Positions 43,790 to 54,573 of a stretch of DNA of 64,000 nt are shown in pieces. Location of the stretch: NCBI GenBank assembly GCA_963662175.1, contig OY759215.1, forward strand, positions 44,967,213 through 45,031,212, in the 5' to 3' direction. The first letter of the stretch is position 1; every line of letters begins with the position of its first letter. Source of the DNA: Aradus depressus (taxonomy: Eukaryota > Arthropoda > Insecta > Hemiptera > Aradidae). The translations under genes were made by a program, and so were the position numbers. A model generated the notes under the pieces. That model was not told where the DNA came from and made no database searches. It worked only from the letters and a program-made list of their open reading frames with translations.

Positions 43790-43966
43790 ACTGGAATTTC
43801 CTAGAATTTGCGGCAAATTGTAAGGATCTTGGATCTGAGGGTTTCACCTCTCGGTTTCCTGTTAAGAAATGTTCTACTGTGTGCTGGCTACCACAGCTGC
43901 CACATTCCGGTGGAGCTGTCCTCTCAAGGCGCCACTTGAAGAATGAGCTTCGGGAGATAAAAGATA
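43790..43966 (-). pseudogene. Non-LTR retrotransposon zinc-knuckle remnant
   Basis: The minus frame reads SRSSFFKWRLERTAPPECGS, CGSQHTVEHFLTGNREV. The CxxC..TVEHFL pattern is the C-terminal knuckle of ORF2 in non-LTR elements, but the final Cys is replaced. No RT core is attached. A neighbouring stretch near 44050-44110 (ATCGGTTTGATCACCTGGAA) recurs at about 45690 and may be from the same element family. Confidence 0.6.
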
Positions 43967-44126
43967 CAAGGTCAAGAGAAAACGGGAGAGAAGAAATCTT
44001 CCTGTGTCACCTACGGATGACAGATTCAAACATAAAAAGGAGCAATTTTCACTGAACATCCTCAGTATCGGTTTGATCACCTGGAACGTCTTGCTTCTCT
44101 TGGAAAAATTCCTGCAGGCACCCATG

Positions 44127-44990
44127 ATGAACTCTCTGGTAGGATGATCAGATCTAGAAAAGGCAATCCGGGGACACTGTTTACAAGTTTTACATCGACT
44201 TCAAAGCATCGCTAAATACTAACGCACTTTTTACCTGGTGGGGTTACCACGGCCAGTGTTGTGTTGTTACCATGGTTATGGAAACAAGTGACGTTAAAAA
44301 TATAGATAATATATGTAACATTTATGTATTTAGTTACTTAGAGACTAGATTTTTCCGACTATGCTATGTAGTACGACAGTTGAACACAACGACGTTGACA
44401 ATATCAAAGTGATCATAAGTGCAGTCAGACTTCGCAATACACCGACATACAGTGTTGCCAAGGTATAATAACAATAAAGAATAATGATACTTAATATTTT
44501 TTGCAGAGATATTGTGAGCGGGGCCAGGAATTCTTAATATGGGATGGCCCCCGAAAATCAGTTACCCTAACCTACGGTGAACCTTTGAAAAATGGAAAGC
44601 TGTTTTTTTCTTTGATTTTTAGAAGTTGGTCGCTTGAGTGACCTGAGAAAGGAAGGTCACCCGACGCTTGCGCCTCAGGGAGACATTTTAAAATGATGTA
44701 TAGGTGTATCTGGATGTTTAGGGAAGTAAGGGGTGGCAATTTGGGATTATAGTAAGTCACGGTTCCACCTCCTCTTCAGTCTCCTGTGTGGCAAGTGTGG
44801 TGAAGAAAGTGAGTGAATGTGTGTAAACAATTTGCTATGGAAATGTCTGTAAAGATCCTGGTTTGTGTTCTGTCGTGTTGAGGGCATTGTGGAGTATTCG
44901 GTTGCGTACATATGGTGGGCAGTGTGTGATGAAGAGAAGACATTTTGCTGTGTCTTGCACAGATAGACCGGGTGTTTAACAAAGTGTTAA
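44127..44990. other. No recognised gene
   Basis: Includes GTTGTTACCATGGTTATGG and CAGTGTTGCCAAGG, which look like transposon ends but lack matching partners. 44780-44990 is G-rich on plus and may be a mutated upstream part of the RT remnant that follows. Confidence 0.35.
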
Positions 44991-44999
44991 ACGTAGATT

Positions 45000-45600
45000 T
45001 CATCTCAAATATTTACACCAGCTAACAGATTGGTCCAATAAATGGAGAATAAAAATTAATAGAGACAAATCTCTGTTAATCACATTAACTCTCAGACACA
45101 ACACTTGTTCACCAGTTTATATTAACAACCAGCGCATTCCGGTATCCCACATGAGATTGAAACGCACATACCTCAAAATACGACTGAAATCAATCATCGG
45201 ACAACGATTAACGTTATCACTTTAGAGGAAACCTCTGATGTACAACAACATATGCGGATCACCCAAAAAATCAAACATACAACGTCTTCAGTCACTACAA
45301 TCCATGACAACATTGCCCATTTGTAATTTTTACGTTTCAAGCTCAGACTACATAATGACCTTAACATTCCATTTGCACCCTCCATTATCAGGACACGCTA
45401 TCAGAATTTTCACGTCAAACTCCATCATCACGCCAATCCACTTATTTAACAATTATCCACAAACACTCTCCCCACTATTCCTGCACGACGCCTCAAGCGG
45501 GCATGACAAAGGGACCTCTCCAGGACTAGTCTGGACATCTCTTCGGTCACGTACCTTGGCAGTACGGCCGCCCACATTTCATTCCTCGTAAATCATCTCA
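45000..45600 (+). pseudogene. Jockey-like reverse transcriptase C-terminal remnant
   Basis: Plus-strand fragments read in order: QLTDWSNKWRIKINRDKSLL, LRHNTCSPVYINNQRIPVSH, LKIRLKSIIGQRLTLSL, a stop, then KSNIQRLQSLQSMTTLPICN and, in a shifted frame, FHVKLHHHANPLI and RRLKRA. This is the conserved RT thumb and post-RT region of jockey-clade elements. Compared with the family it lacks the segment with the YLG motif and most of the KLYWLL region, and has at least one stop and one frameshift. The 117-codon open frame at 45238-45591 is part of it and not a separate gene. Confidence 0.8.
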
Positions 45601-46689
45601 CTTGCTAATGACAAATTAATATGGAGTTGAGGAAAAAAAAAAAACCTTAAATAGGGTACATTTTTGCTGAACGTATTCAGGGTGTATTTATACTATCGGT
45701 TCGCTCACCTGGAATGTATTGTCCTTCTCAGAAGAATTGTTGCAAGGACCCATGAACTTTTCCTTGCGATAAACCACTGAAAAATGCGAAGTATTGTGTA
45801 AAAAGGAGTGATGAGAGAGGTGGATCACCCAGCGGCACCTCTTCATGCACTTGAATTTTTTTTTTTTATTTTATTTATATCCTACGCCTGTTTTTTATTG
45901 AAATGTATATTGCCTTCTCCTTCTATAAGCTCATAAATTACCATAGCGTTCCCTCTTTTTCACTACATTTCTGCAGAATATGAAAAAAACGTCAAATCGA
46001 TATCTGTTTACCACAATAGAGACTGGTGGATTAAAATGAAATGGATAACAGGCAAACCTTTTTTCATTATAGAATATTTCCGCTTTATTTACATTTAAAT
46101 ATAATTTGACTAGACGTAACTAATCTTAAACTACCTAACTATTTTTCCATTGTGGATAAGACTTTGATAGTTTTCTGTAGGCTAGAGTTCGTTCCGAGTC
46201 ACTGACTGGCTACTCATAATAAGAAGGAAATTGTCTGAAAAGTAGAAAAAAAAGGAATGATTGGAGGATACGAGGGACAAGAGGAGGATGAAAATTTCAC
46301 TGGATGTTGACCGTCTCATCAATTACACTTTCACAGACTCTCTTCGGCGGAGCTCCAAGCCTGCCCGTACGTGCCTCCACAAGAACCACGTGTTTTTCTT
46401 CAGAATTTCACTCATTCTTGTTCAAACATCACCACAGGACAATGACTCTATTCATATAGAAAGTTCAAATGCTCGGTCAAAGAAGTCTTCTCCCGTTTTA
46501 AAAGGATTTTTTTTTTTTTAGAAGAGGAAATTGATGAAAACTATAGTTAATTGTTATGCAACATTGAGTCGCCTTTGCAAATTAGTTGTAATACTCGATC
46601 CAGGTTTTTATCTTTAACAGGTCGTCAATATCTTCTATGTCGTGTAAAATGTGATTGAAATGAGAGGTTTTCACAGGAATTTCACAGGT
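45601..46689. other. No recognised gene
   Basis: AT-rich with T-runs (45859-45868, 46508-46519). The 86-codon frame at 46261-46521 shows no domain. Confidence 0.4.
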
Positions 46690-46790
46690 TGCAAAATAAA
46701 AATAGTCTGACCTCTCACATATTTTATTATAATATACTAGCCGCTTTGGCGTTTGGCCTCATAATCAGGCAGTGTATAAAAACCCCATAA
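46690..46790 (+). repeat. Fold-back family arm (6929 type)
   Basis: AGTCTGACCTCTCACATATT, ACTAGCCGCTTTGGCG, CCTCATAATCAGGCAGTGTA; related to the arms at 6929-7343. No inverted partner nearby. Confidence 0.7.
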
Positions 46791-46822
46791 TTTAATTAAA
46801 AAATATATGTGATGTGGAGACG

Positions 46823-46905
46823 ACAGGACGTTCTTATACCAACCACGCTTTTACAGATAACTCTCTTTCCCCCTCCCTACTCCCAAATTCATTCCATGCT
46901 GGCAT
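46823..46905 (+). repeat. Dispersed repeat shared with 42580-42715
   Basis: CAGGACGTTCTTATACCAAC, ACAGATAACTCTCTTTCCCC, AAATTCATTCCATGCTGGCA. Confidence 0.6.
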
Positions 46906-47052
46906 TTTTGTTCGCAAAGGTTATTGATAACGAGATATTAAATGAAAAACAAGAGAATTTTTTTTTTTTTAGCATTTAATTAGCGATGCTTTGAGTTGCT
47001 CCAAAATGAAAAAAATATCACCACGCAGATACTGAGTGCACTTGAGGATATC

Positions 47053-47086
<34 letters not shown>

Positions 47087-47719
47087 GATGTTACCTTTGG
47101 GTTGGCGACTGGGTTACCCCTTTCATCTTGCTTACCTTCATCAGCTTGAATCTCGGGCTTTAGACCGGGCTTTTGACTGCCTTTAAGCAACCTTGAGAAC
47201 AGAGAAAATCCAAGAAATGGATTTTGATGAACTTAACCACAGTAACAATAATAATTTATTTGAAGGTGAAAAATGCAGCAATAACCGGCATGAAATTAAT
47301 TTCAGAAATCACACGTTCTTATTGACATGTTGGAAAAGGTCATGGAAACATTCGGACATGTATCATTTATTTCTTTGTATTTTACATAAATATACGTGTC
47401 TGTATGTTCATAGACACTGACAGGCTCTTTGAAAATTTAAAAAAATATTTTTCACACCAAAAATAATTTCTAATCTTTTTTGCTAAACAACTCCTAGAAA
47501 CTTTTCATGATGTTTAATTTCTCATAGAATCTGAATTATTTTTACAATATTTACGTAGCCAATAAATTCATCTGATTTTAAATAATCATTTTTAAAAAAC
47601 AGATGCATTGTTGCACCATGGTTTCAAAAGTAAGTCACACCCGAAATATGTCGTCGAATTGAAAAATATATTTATTGACTTATTCCAGAAAAAAACCGTC
47701 AATTCCTCCTTAACGTATA
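46906..47719. other. No recognised gene
   Basis: Holds an A-run of about 31 at 47051-47081 and a GC-richer patch at 47085-47190 without a domain. Confidence 0.4.
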
Positions 47720-48095
47720 GGAAAAAAAAAGAAAAAGTCGGTGATTTATTAGCATTGTATTTCCTCAGCACGTGTTATTCAATTGATTTTTCGCACTCCC
47801 TCCAAAACCAATCAATTATATAAAAATTAATAGTTGAATTACGTACTAGGTTTTGAATCATATAAAATTTTGTGTCAAAACATTCATAACATCGGCAGTT
47901 GTTAAAGTTGTGTTGAGCCCCTTCTTCTGATTCCCCCACCCCTTCGGTCGAATTCGCTGAAAAAATATAGGTGTCGTCCTTATGACTTTACATATGAAAT
48001 TTTGTGTTGATACATTTATTATATCGTGAGTTATCGTTCTCACAAATATAACTTACATAACTTCCCCTATACTTTATATATCTGGGGAATAAAAA
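47720..48095 (-). mobile_element. HINE-like repeat
   Basis: Reverse order: AAAGTCGGTGATTTATTAGC, CTCCCTCCAAAACCAATCAA, ACATCGGCAGTTGTTAAAG, CTTCGGTCGAATTCGCTG, TATCGTGAGTTATCGTTCTC, ATAACTTCCCCTATACTTTA. The parts before the 5' terminus are shortened. Confidence 0.78.
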
Positions 48096-48442
48096 CGCTC
48101 ACTAAGCCACCTTAAGAGAGAAAATAAAACTATAAATATAATATCATCAACTCACAGTTTTTCAGACAACAATTTCCCGTTATTTAAAAAAAAAAAATGT
48201 AACTTTCATGCATCCTGTGCAATGATTGCATAATAAAGATAATTTACAAAATCCTACACGTATATAATCAAGATTATAGATGATACAGTAAGATTTACAC
48301 AAGCCAAAGTGAAGAAATTGTTTCAAATATGCATGTTAAATGCATATTTTATACATGCATATTTGTGTTATATAAAAATTGCGGGGGCGCTATTGCTGAT
48401 TTCCGTTACTGATGGTTTTCAGGTGAATATTTAAAAAAATGT

Positions 48443-49225
48443 CAATTTTTATTTACATAAATTTTGTATTTTTTATTTTGTTTTTTACTTCCTCAGCTCT
48501 ACAAAGTATGAGAGAAGTTACATAATCGATCAGAGATTCGTTGTTGTTAATAAAAATTTCTCGTTTTCCAAACCCCTCAATGTATCGATCCAACCTTTTA
48601 TATGAGTATCGACATAAGGACGACACATTAGTTTTTACCCCAATCGGACAAAGGGAAGGAGAAGTATTGGGTGGGGGGGAAGTAGATTAACAGAAAAATT
48701 CTAATAACTACTGAAATAATGAGAGTATTGATAAGAAATTGATATTGAATTTGATAATTATCTTAAGATGGCGAGCTCGACTGGAACGAGCGATGGTCCT
48801 GAGCCTGTACAATATCCTGGTACTCGTTAAAGTGCTCTACCTATGATAACTGAACCTGGGTAGGCATAAATTTTATATGAAATATTTCCACCCACGCAAT
48901 CATTGGATTCGACTTGACAATGTGACGGCTATAACATCCTCAATGGTCCCGAGCTTAAGCGATGATATTTACATGTTAACGCTTTACCTACTCAACTAAA
49001 AAACCTGGATAAGCACAAATTATGACTCTCACAGTAGAATCGGGCTCATATATGATATTAAGCGATATGACATCGCAGTTAATGCCCGGGCATGAGTCAC
49101 AAAAACTAACATATTAATTATCCGCGATATCGGATGTTGGGAAGAGGGGGAATCAGAGGGGAAGGCTCTACTCAAAAAACTCAATAATTGACAGACAATG
49201 TAATGGATGCATCGACATGAATTTT
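48443..49225 (+). repeat. Direct duplication, copy 1
   Basis: A composite block: ATTTACATAAATTTTGTATT and TTTTATTTTG, a HINE-like copy (48486-48760), a SINE-derived body (48768-48880 and 48949-49112) and more HINE-like sequence (49117-49225). The whole order recurs at 49612-50345. Confidence 0.8.
48768..49112 (+). mobile_element. tRNA-SINE body, split and rearranged
   Basis: GCGATGGTCCTGAGCCTGTA, GGTACTCGTTAAAGTGC, CTGAACCTGGGTAGGC, then about 70 bases of other sequence, then a second start GTCCCGAGCTTAAGCGATG and a TGCCCGGGCATGAGTCACAA end. Confidence 0.7.
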
Positions 49226-49227
49226 AT

Positions 49228-49538
49228 AAAGGTTTAGGTTTTATGACTCATGCCCGGGCTTTAACTGCATCGCCTTCTACCAGAGCGCTCTTTCGTCACT
49301 CTGGTGGATATGAGTCCGACTCTACCGTGGGAGTCCTAAATTTTGCCTACCCTAAATTTTTATTAACCTAGGGGTCTTTAACGAGTACCTGATATCGTAC
49401 AGGCTCGGTACCATCGGTTAACGTCCCATCCGAAGGACGGCGTGCTTAAGTTTATTTTATCTCTCAGATAAAATAAACTAAGGGCCTTCTTGAGCTCAGA
49501 AGACAAGCACGCATACCACTGAGCTACCGGCGCCCTCT
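49228..49538 (-). mobile_element. tRNA-SINE, near complete, between the duplicate blocks
   Basis: From ATGACTCATGCCCGGGC to GAGCTACCGGCGCCCTC. The B-box part is deleted after AGGGCC, where TTCTTGAGCTC follows directly. Confidence 0.82.
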
Positions 49539-49611
49539 GAATTTTATATATATTATAATCAGAAGTCCTTGTGTAAGATAAATATGTTAAAGTTGTTAAG
49601 TTAAAAAGAAG

Positions 49612-50345
49612 TCAAGTTTTATTTACATAAATTTTGTATTTTTTATTTTGTTTTTACTTCCTCAGCTTTACGAAGTATAAGAGAAGTTACGTAATCGATC
49701 AGAGATTAATTGTTGTTTTCACAAGTTTCTCGTTTTCCAAATCCCTCATGCAATATTTAAAAAAAAATCAGTTTGTGTTTGTGAACACGAGAACTCATAG
49801 AATGAATGTATCGATCCAACCTTTTACGATTCGTATTAGTTTTCACCCGAATCGGACAAAGTGAAGGAGAAGATTAGGGGGAGGGAAGGAGATTAACTTA
49901 ATAATAAATTCTAATAAATATCGAAATAATGAGAGTATTGATAAGAAATTTTACATGCAAATTCAAAAATCCATAAGGATGGTACTTCATAATTATTTTA
50001 AGATGGCGAGCTCGACTGGATTCGAGCTTGAGCGATGATATTTACATTTTAATGCTTTACATGTTAACGCTTAACCTACTCAACTAAAAAAACATGGGTA
50101 GGCACAATTTAAGACTCTCACAATAGAGTCAGGCTCAGATCTGGTATAAGGCGATAATATAACAACGAGGTTATATTATAACCTCGCTGTTAATGTCCGG
50201 GCATGAGTCACAAGAACTAACTAACATATGAATCGGGGGGATCAGAGGGCAGGGCACTACTCAAAAAACTCAATAACTGACAAACAATGTAATGGATGTA
50301 TCGACATGAATTTTATGTATGAGGAATTAGAAGTCCTTGGGTAGG
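49612..50345 (+). repeat. Direct duplication, copy 2
   Basis: Repeats copy 1 in order, including AGATGGCGAGCTCGACTGGA and AATGAGAGTATTGATAAGAA. Part of the first SINE segment is lost, and it has its own GAGGTTATATTATAACCTC palindrome near 50169. The HINE-like part here retains GTGAACACGAGAACTCATAG, which copy 1 lost. Confidence 0.8.
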
Positions 50346-50455
50346 TCAACTATTCATTAAAACGGTCGATTGGTGAAGCGGGAGAGCAAAAACTTAGTTC
50401 ATTAATTCGTTGTGGGGATGTACATTGCCACAGATTTACTGACGACTTTTCTTTT
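50346..50455 (+). mobile_element. HINE-like repeat 3' end
   Basis: AAAACGGTCGATTGGTGAAG, GTTGTGGGGATGTACATTGC, ACAGATTTACTGACGACTTT, the family 3' end. Confidence 0.75.
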
Positions 50456-50509
50456 CTTTTATTAATTTAATTTGTTTTTATTTTTATTTTCCTAACTAAA
50501 CCACTGATT

Positions 50510-50707
50510 GTGTATTTAATAGCATCAGTGAATCAAATTTATAAATACCTTGAAGAATCCGAACTCGGCCTTCATGTCTGGATTGCAGAACTCGATCGAT
50601 CCGAGTACAGTGATGCAACCTCTCCTTCAATAAGTGTTGTTGTCAGACTTCGAAATCAAACTCATCAAACCAAATCACTTCAAATTACATTCAGACCACA
50701 GCAATGA
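50510..50707 (+). CDS. Candidate 3'-terminal exon of an unidentified gene
   Basis: A pyrimidine-rich tract and TTTAATAG at about 50523-50530 form a plausible splice acceptor. It is followed by an open frame starting ASVNQIYKYLEESELGLHVW, running through RSEYSDATSPSISVVV and ending LRNQTHQTKSLQITFRPQQ with TGA at 50705-50707. AATAAA follows at about 50750. The residue mix is balanced and unlike translated AT-rich noise. I recognise no family and see no upstream exon in the window, so a retroelement tail or chance frame remains possible. If exon use starts at the acceptor, the ATG at 50510 lies in the intron and is not the start. Confidence 0.3.
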   Translation: MYLIASVNQIYKYLEESELGLHVWIAELDRSEYSDATSPSISVVVRLRNQTHQTKSLQITFRPQQ

Positions 50708-50849
50708 GTATTGCTCGAAGGAGACTAGAGCCAGATTATAAAATAATGTAATAAATTTCACAATATCCTTCAGATTTTATAAACGAAATTTTTTGATTCA
50801 AGGATCTTATAACTATCTAAAAAATATAGAACCCCTGTTTCGCGCGAAG

Positions 50850-51020
50850 TAACTTTCAGCGGGTTAGTAACTTTATCTATATCCAATTAGTATGATTAGA
50901 TGATTTTAAAATAAATTGATATTTTCAATGATTTTGAGGCCGGTAGTTTGTGACTCCTCCTCAGCTTAATGAAAATTTGTGATGTCTCACGGACTGCACA
51001 ATACATTTAAAAACGATGTT
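50850..51020 (+). repeat. Dispersed repeat shared with 9395-9570
   Basis: AGCGGGTTAGTAACTTTATC, TTTTCAATGATTTTGAGGCC, TTTGTGACTCCTCCTCAG; same order as at 9395. Confidence 0.6.
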
Positions 51021-51214
51021 CTAGTCAATCTTCAATATCCACATGATCAATGGAAATTTGATTCGGCCCCTCAGAACCTCTCTAGAACTCAAAATTTGGG
51101 AATGCCAAACGGTGTACGTTTGAACCGGGCTTATAAAAATGTGAACAGAGCTAGCATTCATTTTATATTTTAATATGGGGGTCCCTTCCCCTCCCGTTAG
51201 AATAATATGACATT

Positions 51215-51325
51215 TCATCAAAATAGATTCAATTATTTTTGTGATGGATTGGGGTAATCGGAAAACATGAAATGCCGATGAAAAGTCAAGATTGACATTT
51301 TTCGATCACTTACATAGACTACATG
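51215..51325 (-). mobile_element. HINE-like repeat 5'-part fragment
   Basis: GGATTGGGGTAATCGGAAAA, CATGAAATGCCGATGAAAAG, TTTTTCGATCACTTACATAG. Confidence 0.65.
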
Positions 51326-51361
51326 GTCGTCTTCAGAATAGGGAAAATCACTAAAGAAGAC

Positions 51362-51580
51362 GGCGCCAGTAGCTCAAAGGTATCAGAGAGCTAAAAAAAC
51401 CTTCAGCACGCCGTTCTTCGGATGGGACGTAAAGCGATGGTCCAGAGCCTGTAAAATGTCAGGTATTCGTTAAAGACCATTCACCATGCTAGATGAATAA
51501 AAATTTAGTGTTGCCAAAATTTAGGATTCCCATAGTAGCTCTCACGTCTGCCAGAGCGACGAAAAAGCGCTTTAGGATGA
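51362..51580 (+). mobile_element. tRNA-SINE lacking the B box
   Basis: GGCGCCAGTAGCTCAAAGG head, then directly CAGCACGCCGTTCTTCGGAT, GGGACGTAAAGCGATGG and CCAGAGCGACGAAAAAGCGC. The tail is cut at the start of the inverted-duplication arm. Confidence 0.78.
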
Positions 51581-52138
51581 TACAAAATATATCTTGTGAG
51601 CGAGCTCCAGAGAATTTAGATTGCTGTATTGACATGGCAGGATTAGGAAGAATGTGTTTTTGTAAATTTTGTTCAATGTAAAAAAATAGATTTAATTTAT
51701 TGTATATCGTAATTTTGAGAGTGACTTCCTTATACCCAGTAATATCAGTATGAAATGGTGCAGTAATGTCAAGTTACATGTGCTAACCGAAATATAGCTG
51801 AAATTTGGAAAATCGTGTTCAAAGGATTTTGGATTACCTGGACTGGATACGCTTGATGTTAGGTCGCTTGTATTAATGTTTAGAATAAAGAGGGCGCCGG
51901 TAACTCGGTGGTAGTTTGCTTACTGAGCTCAAAATCGAGGGTTCGAAACCCGGTTGGTTAAGCTATGGTCCCGAGCCTGTACGATGTCAGGTACTCGACA
52001 AAGACCCCTACCCTCGGTGAATAAAAATTTAGTTTGGAGTCCCATAGTACAGTTGGGCTCGTGTCTACCAGAGCGCTCTTTCGTGGCGATATGACCTTGT
52101 TGTTAAAGCCCCAGGCATGAGTCACAAGAACTAACACT
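51572..52138 (+). repeat. Inverted duplication, left arm
   Basis: Its reverse complement is found at 53936-55188: CTTGTGAGCGAGCTCCAGAG, TGTATTGACATGGCAGGA, GTGACTTCCTTATACCCAG, AAATCGTGTTCAAAGGATTT, CGCTTGATGTTAGGTCG, then the SINE. The spacer between arms is about 1.8 kb. Confidence 0.88.
51893..52138 (+). mobile_element. tRNA-SINE inside the left arm
   Basis: GAGGGCGCCGGTAACTCGG, intact B box GGTTCGAAACC, then a deletion joining CCGG to TTGGTTAAGC, body, and CCAGGCATGAGTCACAAG. The partner in the right arm has the same head and deletion, so they were copied together. Confidence 0.85.
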
Positions 52139-52639
52139 AAACAATCATTTGTGGACGAGCATATTGGTCTGAGCCCAGCCCAATTTTGGTAAGGACCCGG
52201 TCTAACAGTTCTTTGCGCTGGGTAGGTACAGATTCGGTCTGTTTCTCACTTCAGTTCAGATGCTCTTATAACCTCTTCTTGGCTCTTGCGGATTCCCTTT
52301 GGTTATCACTCCCGTAGCTGGTGGTTCAGTAATTGCTCCAGATTCCAGCCTCGCTGCAACCGGTTCTGACCGACGTCTTCTCAACAACGCCCACCCAGCA
52401 TCATTCAAGGCTTCCCCGTTTTTTTTTTGTATTATTATTTTTTATCTGTTTCTCTCTTAATTTCAAATTGTTTAATTAAAATGTATTTTAAAATTATGCC
52501 AGGAATGAACAATAAAACCTAATATAATAAGTAATATTTCACATCCGTAAAAGACTGGCACAAACCACAATCTATATGAGGAATAGGTCAGTTACGAACC
52601 GCAGGCAAGGTTCAATACCTATCGCCGCCTTCAAGGGAA
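52139..52639. other. Spacer of the inverted duplication, GC-richer part
   Basis: 52150-52440 is richer in GC than its surroundings and ends near a T-run, with AACAATAAAACC about 80 bases further on. It could be a 3' end of a gene or retroelement, but no frame is convincing. Confidence 0.3.
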
Positions 52640-52845
52640 CTTAAACGTAAAGTGATCAAAAATTAAAATTTGAATTTTTTTTCGATTTCGCTGAAAATCC
52701 ATAAGCTCCTACTCTGGAAGGTCTGAATCTACATAAAAAATTTCATATCGATATATTTTATCAGGATTTATCCGCGTTCACAAACACATGGACACTGAAG
52801 TAGTCAGACATTTTAATTTTTTGTGTTTATTTCCCCAGTCGATCG
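52640..52845 (-). mobile_element. HINE-like repeat fragment
   Basis: TCGATTTCGCTGAAAATCCA, AAAATTTCATATCGATATAT, TTATCCGCGTTCACAAACAC, GTAGTCAGACATTTTAATTT. Confidence 0.65.
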
Positions 52846-53049
52846 ATCTTGAGCTCAGTATATATATACTATAGGTATATACTTTTCAAGGATTTTTTTT
52901 TAATGACAAAATTTATTAGGATATTTGTTATATATATTATATATAAAATAATAAATAAGAAATTAATAGAATCACAGAACTCAACAAATAAATTATATAC
53001 AATAATAAATAATAAACATATAACCAGTTTTATTTTATTTTTTTTTACT

Positions 53050-53185
53050 CTGTACCCGGATGCTTTAAGATTTTGCTAGTTACTTTTCCATATTTACATT
53101 TTGTATGTATTCATAGATGTGCGACTGATGATGACACAGTTGCGTTGAAAGCCGAATCTGGTCGTAAATGAAACAGTGGGAAGGT
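53050..53185 (+). repeat. Fold-back family, single arm
   Basis: GATGCTTTAAGATTTTGC, TCATAGATGTGCGACTGATG, AGTTGCGTTGAAAGCCG, GAAACAGTGGGAAGG; matches 33107-33240. Confidence 0.7.
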
Positions 53186-53490
53186 CCCCCATAAGTATGA
53201 CACCAGTAAGTTGTCGGTGAAACTGCAGGTTCAACAGAAACCCCCTTAACAGTTGCTCATGTAATGACGTATCGACACGAAATTTTATATATGAATCAAG
53301 GGCGGAGAATAAGGACGACACTAGTCAATTATCAACACAATCGGTCAAAGGAAAATGGAGGAGGGTCAAAGGGGGCTTAACTCAAAAACCCTAATAACTG
53401 TTGACTGTAAGACCTATTTTCTCAGGGAAAGTGGATTAATTCGCGCTGTAGAAGTACATTGCCTGTGATTCACCATAGTTTTTTTTTGTA
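53186..53490 (+). mobile_element. HINE-like repeat, 3' two-thirds
   Basis: CCCCATAAGTATGACACCAG, ATGACGTATCGACACG, GACGACACTAGTCAATTATC, GGGGCTTAACTCAAAAACCC, GCTGTAGAAGTACATTGCC, GTGATTCACCATAG (3' hairpin). Confidence 0.75.
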
Positions 53491-53935
53491 ATAAGCACCT
53501 TATTTTTCTGTCTATATTATTATTATTATTATTTATTATTATTTTTTTTTTTTTTTGACCTTATGTATGAGCATGTTGGCCATATCTAGAGCTCAAAAAA
53601 CCGACTTATAATCAATCAGCGAATATTCGCCAATACAAAAAAAGAAGAAAACATTGGTCCGATAAATCAATACATTCGTTAATATTCCTGAAGCATCCGG
53701 CTGTCAAATTATAGATCACTATTAACATACAAATCGATTGAATCCTTGAATTGACTCGACTTCAAATGGCCTCCCTTTTTTGAAATTTATTTGACAAAAT
53801 GACACCTTCGCTGATTAATTATTTTAAATTGAGTCACACTTTTCAAATATAAATATTAATATTCACAAATAGGAAAACGCCACCACTTCCAAGGTAAACA
53901 GCTGTTTCAACATTGCAATAGAATATTGGATAATT
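53491..53935. other. Spacer without recognised features
   Basis: (TAT)n and a T-run at 53515-53557, then AT-rich sequence. Confidence 0.4.
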
Positions 53936-54056
53936 AAAGATTGTTTATTAGTTAGTTATTGTGACTCATGCCGGGAGAGCGCTCTGGTAGACACGAGCCC
54001 AACTCAACTATGGGACTCCAAAATCTTCTCTACACTAAATTTTTATTCATCTAGGG

Positions 54057-54573
54057 CAGTGGTCGCCAAACTGTAGCTCGCAGGGAAAACTTTTCATTAA
54101 AATCACTCACTTGAAGCAATGAAAATATTTGGCCTTTTATTCCTAAGCAAAAATATCCAATTATGGTTCAGGTTGGTTTACGAGTGAAGGCAATGTTTAC
54201 CTCAACATATCTGTGTGAGATTTCATTTTCCAGTATGAAATTCATTAAAAAAAAGTACAGGAACCGGTTGACTGATGAATATTTGGACAACTGCATTCGA
54301 ATGGCTGCTACAACATATGAGCCTAATATTAAAAAAATTGTTGATGGCAAAAAAGAGTGCCACCCTTCACATTGAACTATGTTTTTCTAACGGAAATATT
54401 TTGTTATATAAATTCTTATGCTATTAACTGCATTGTTGGAAATTGCATTTAAATAGATTTAATATAAACTAGAAATGTATATTTATATATTTCTTGGTGG
54501 TAGGCAGATGTATATTTATAGGTAATAAACAACTGTGTGATTTAAACAAAAACATGTATTCCCCCCCCCACTG
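54057..54573 (+). mobile_element. hAT-like transposon, deleted, with 8-bp target duplication
   Basis: Starts CAGTGGTCGCCAAAC and ends in CCACTG, giving a short terminal inverted repeat CAGTGG. ATCTAGGG flanks it exactly at 54049-54056 and 54574-54581; 8-bp duplications are a hAT hallmark. The right end is preceded by a C-run that may have eroded the repeat. It carries only the end of a transposase. Confidence 0.9.
54163..54375 (+). pseudogene. hAT transposase C-terminal dimerisation fragment
   Basis: Seventy codons: FTSTYLCEISFSSMKFIKKK, then YRNRLTDEYLDNCIRMAATT and a stop. The pattern STYLCExxFSxMKxIKxKYRxRLTDExL is the conserved C-terminal block of hAT transposases related to ZBED/GTF2IRD2-type proteins. 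The BED finger and DDE catalytic core are absent, so it cannot be active. The frame is clean, suggesting a fairly recent deletion derivative. Confidence 0.8.
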
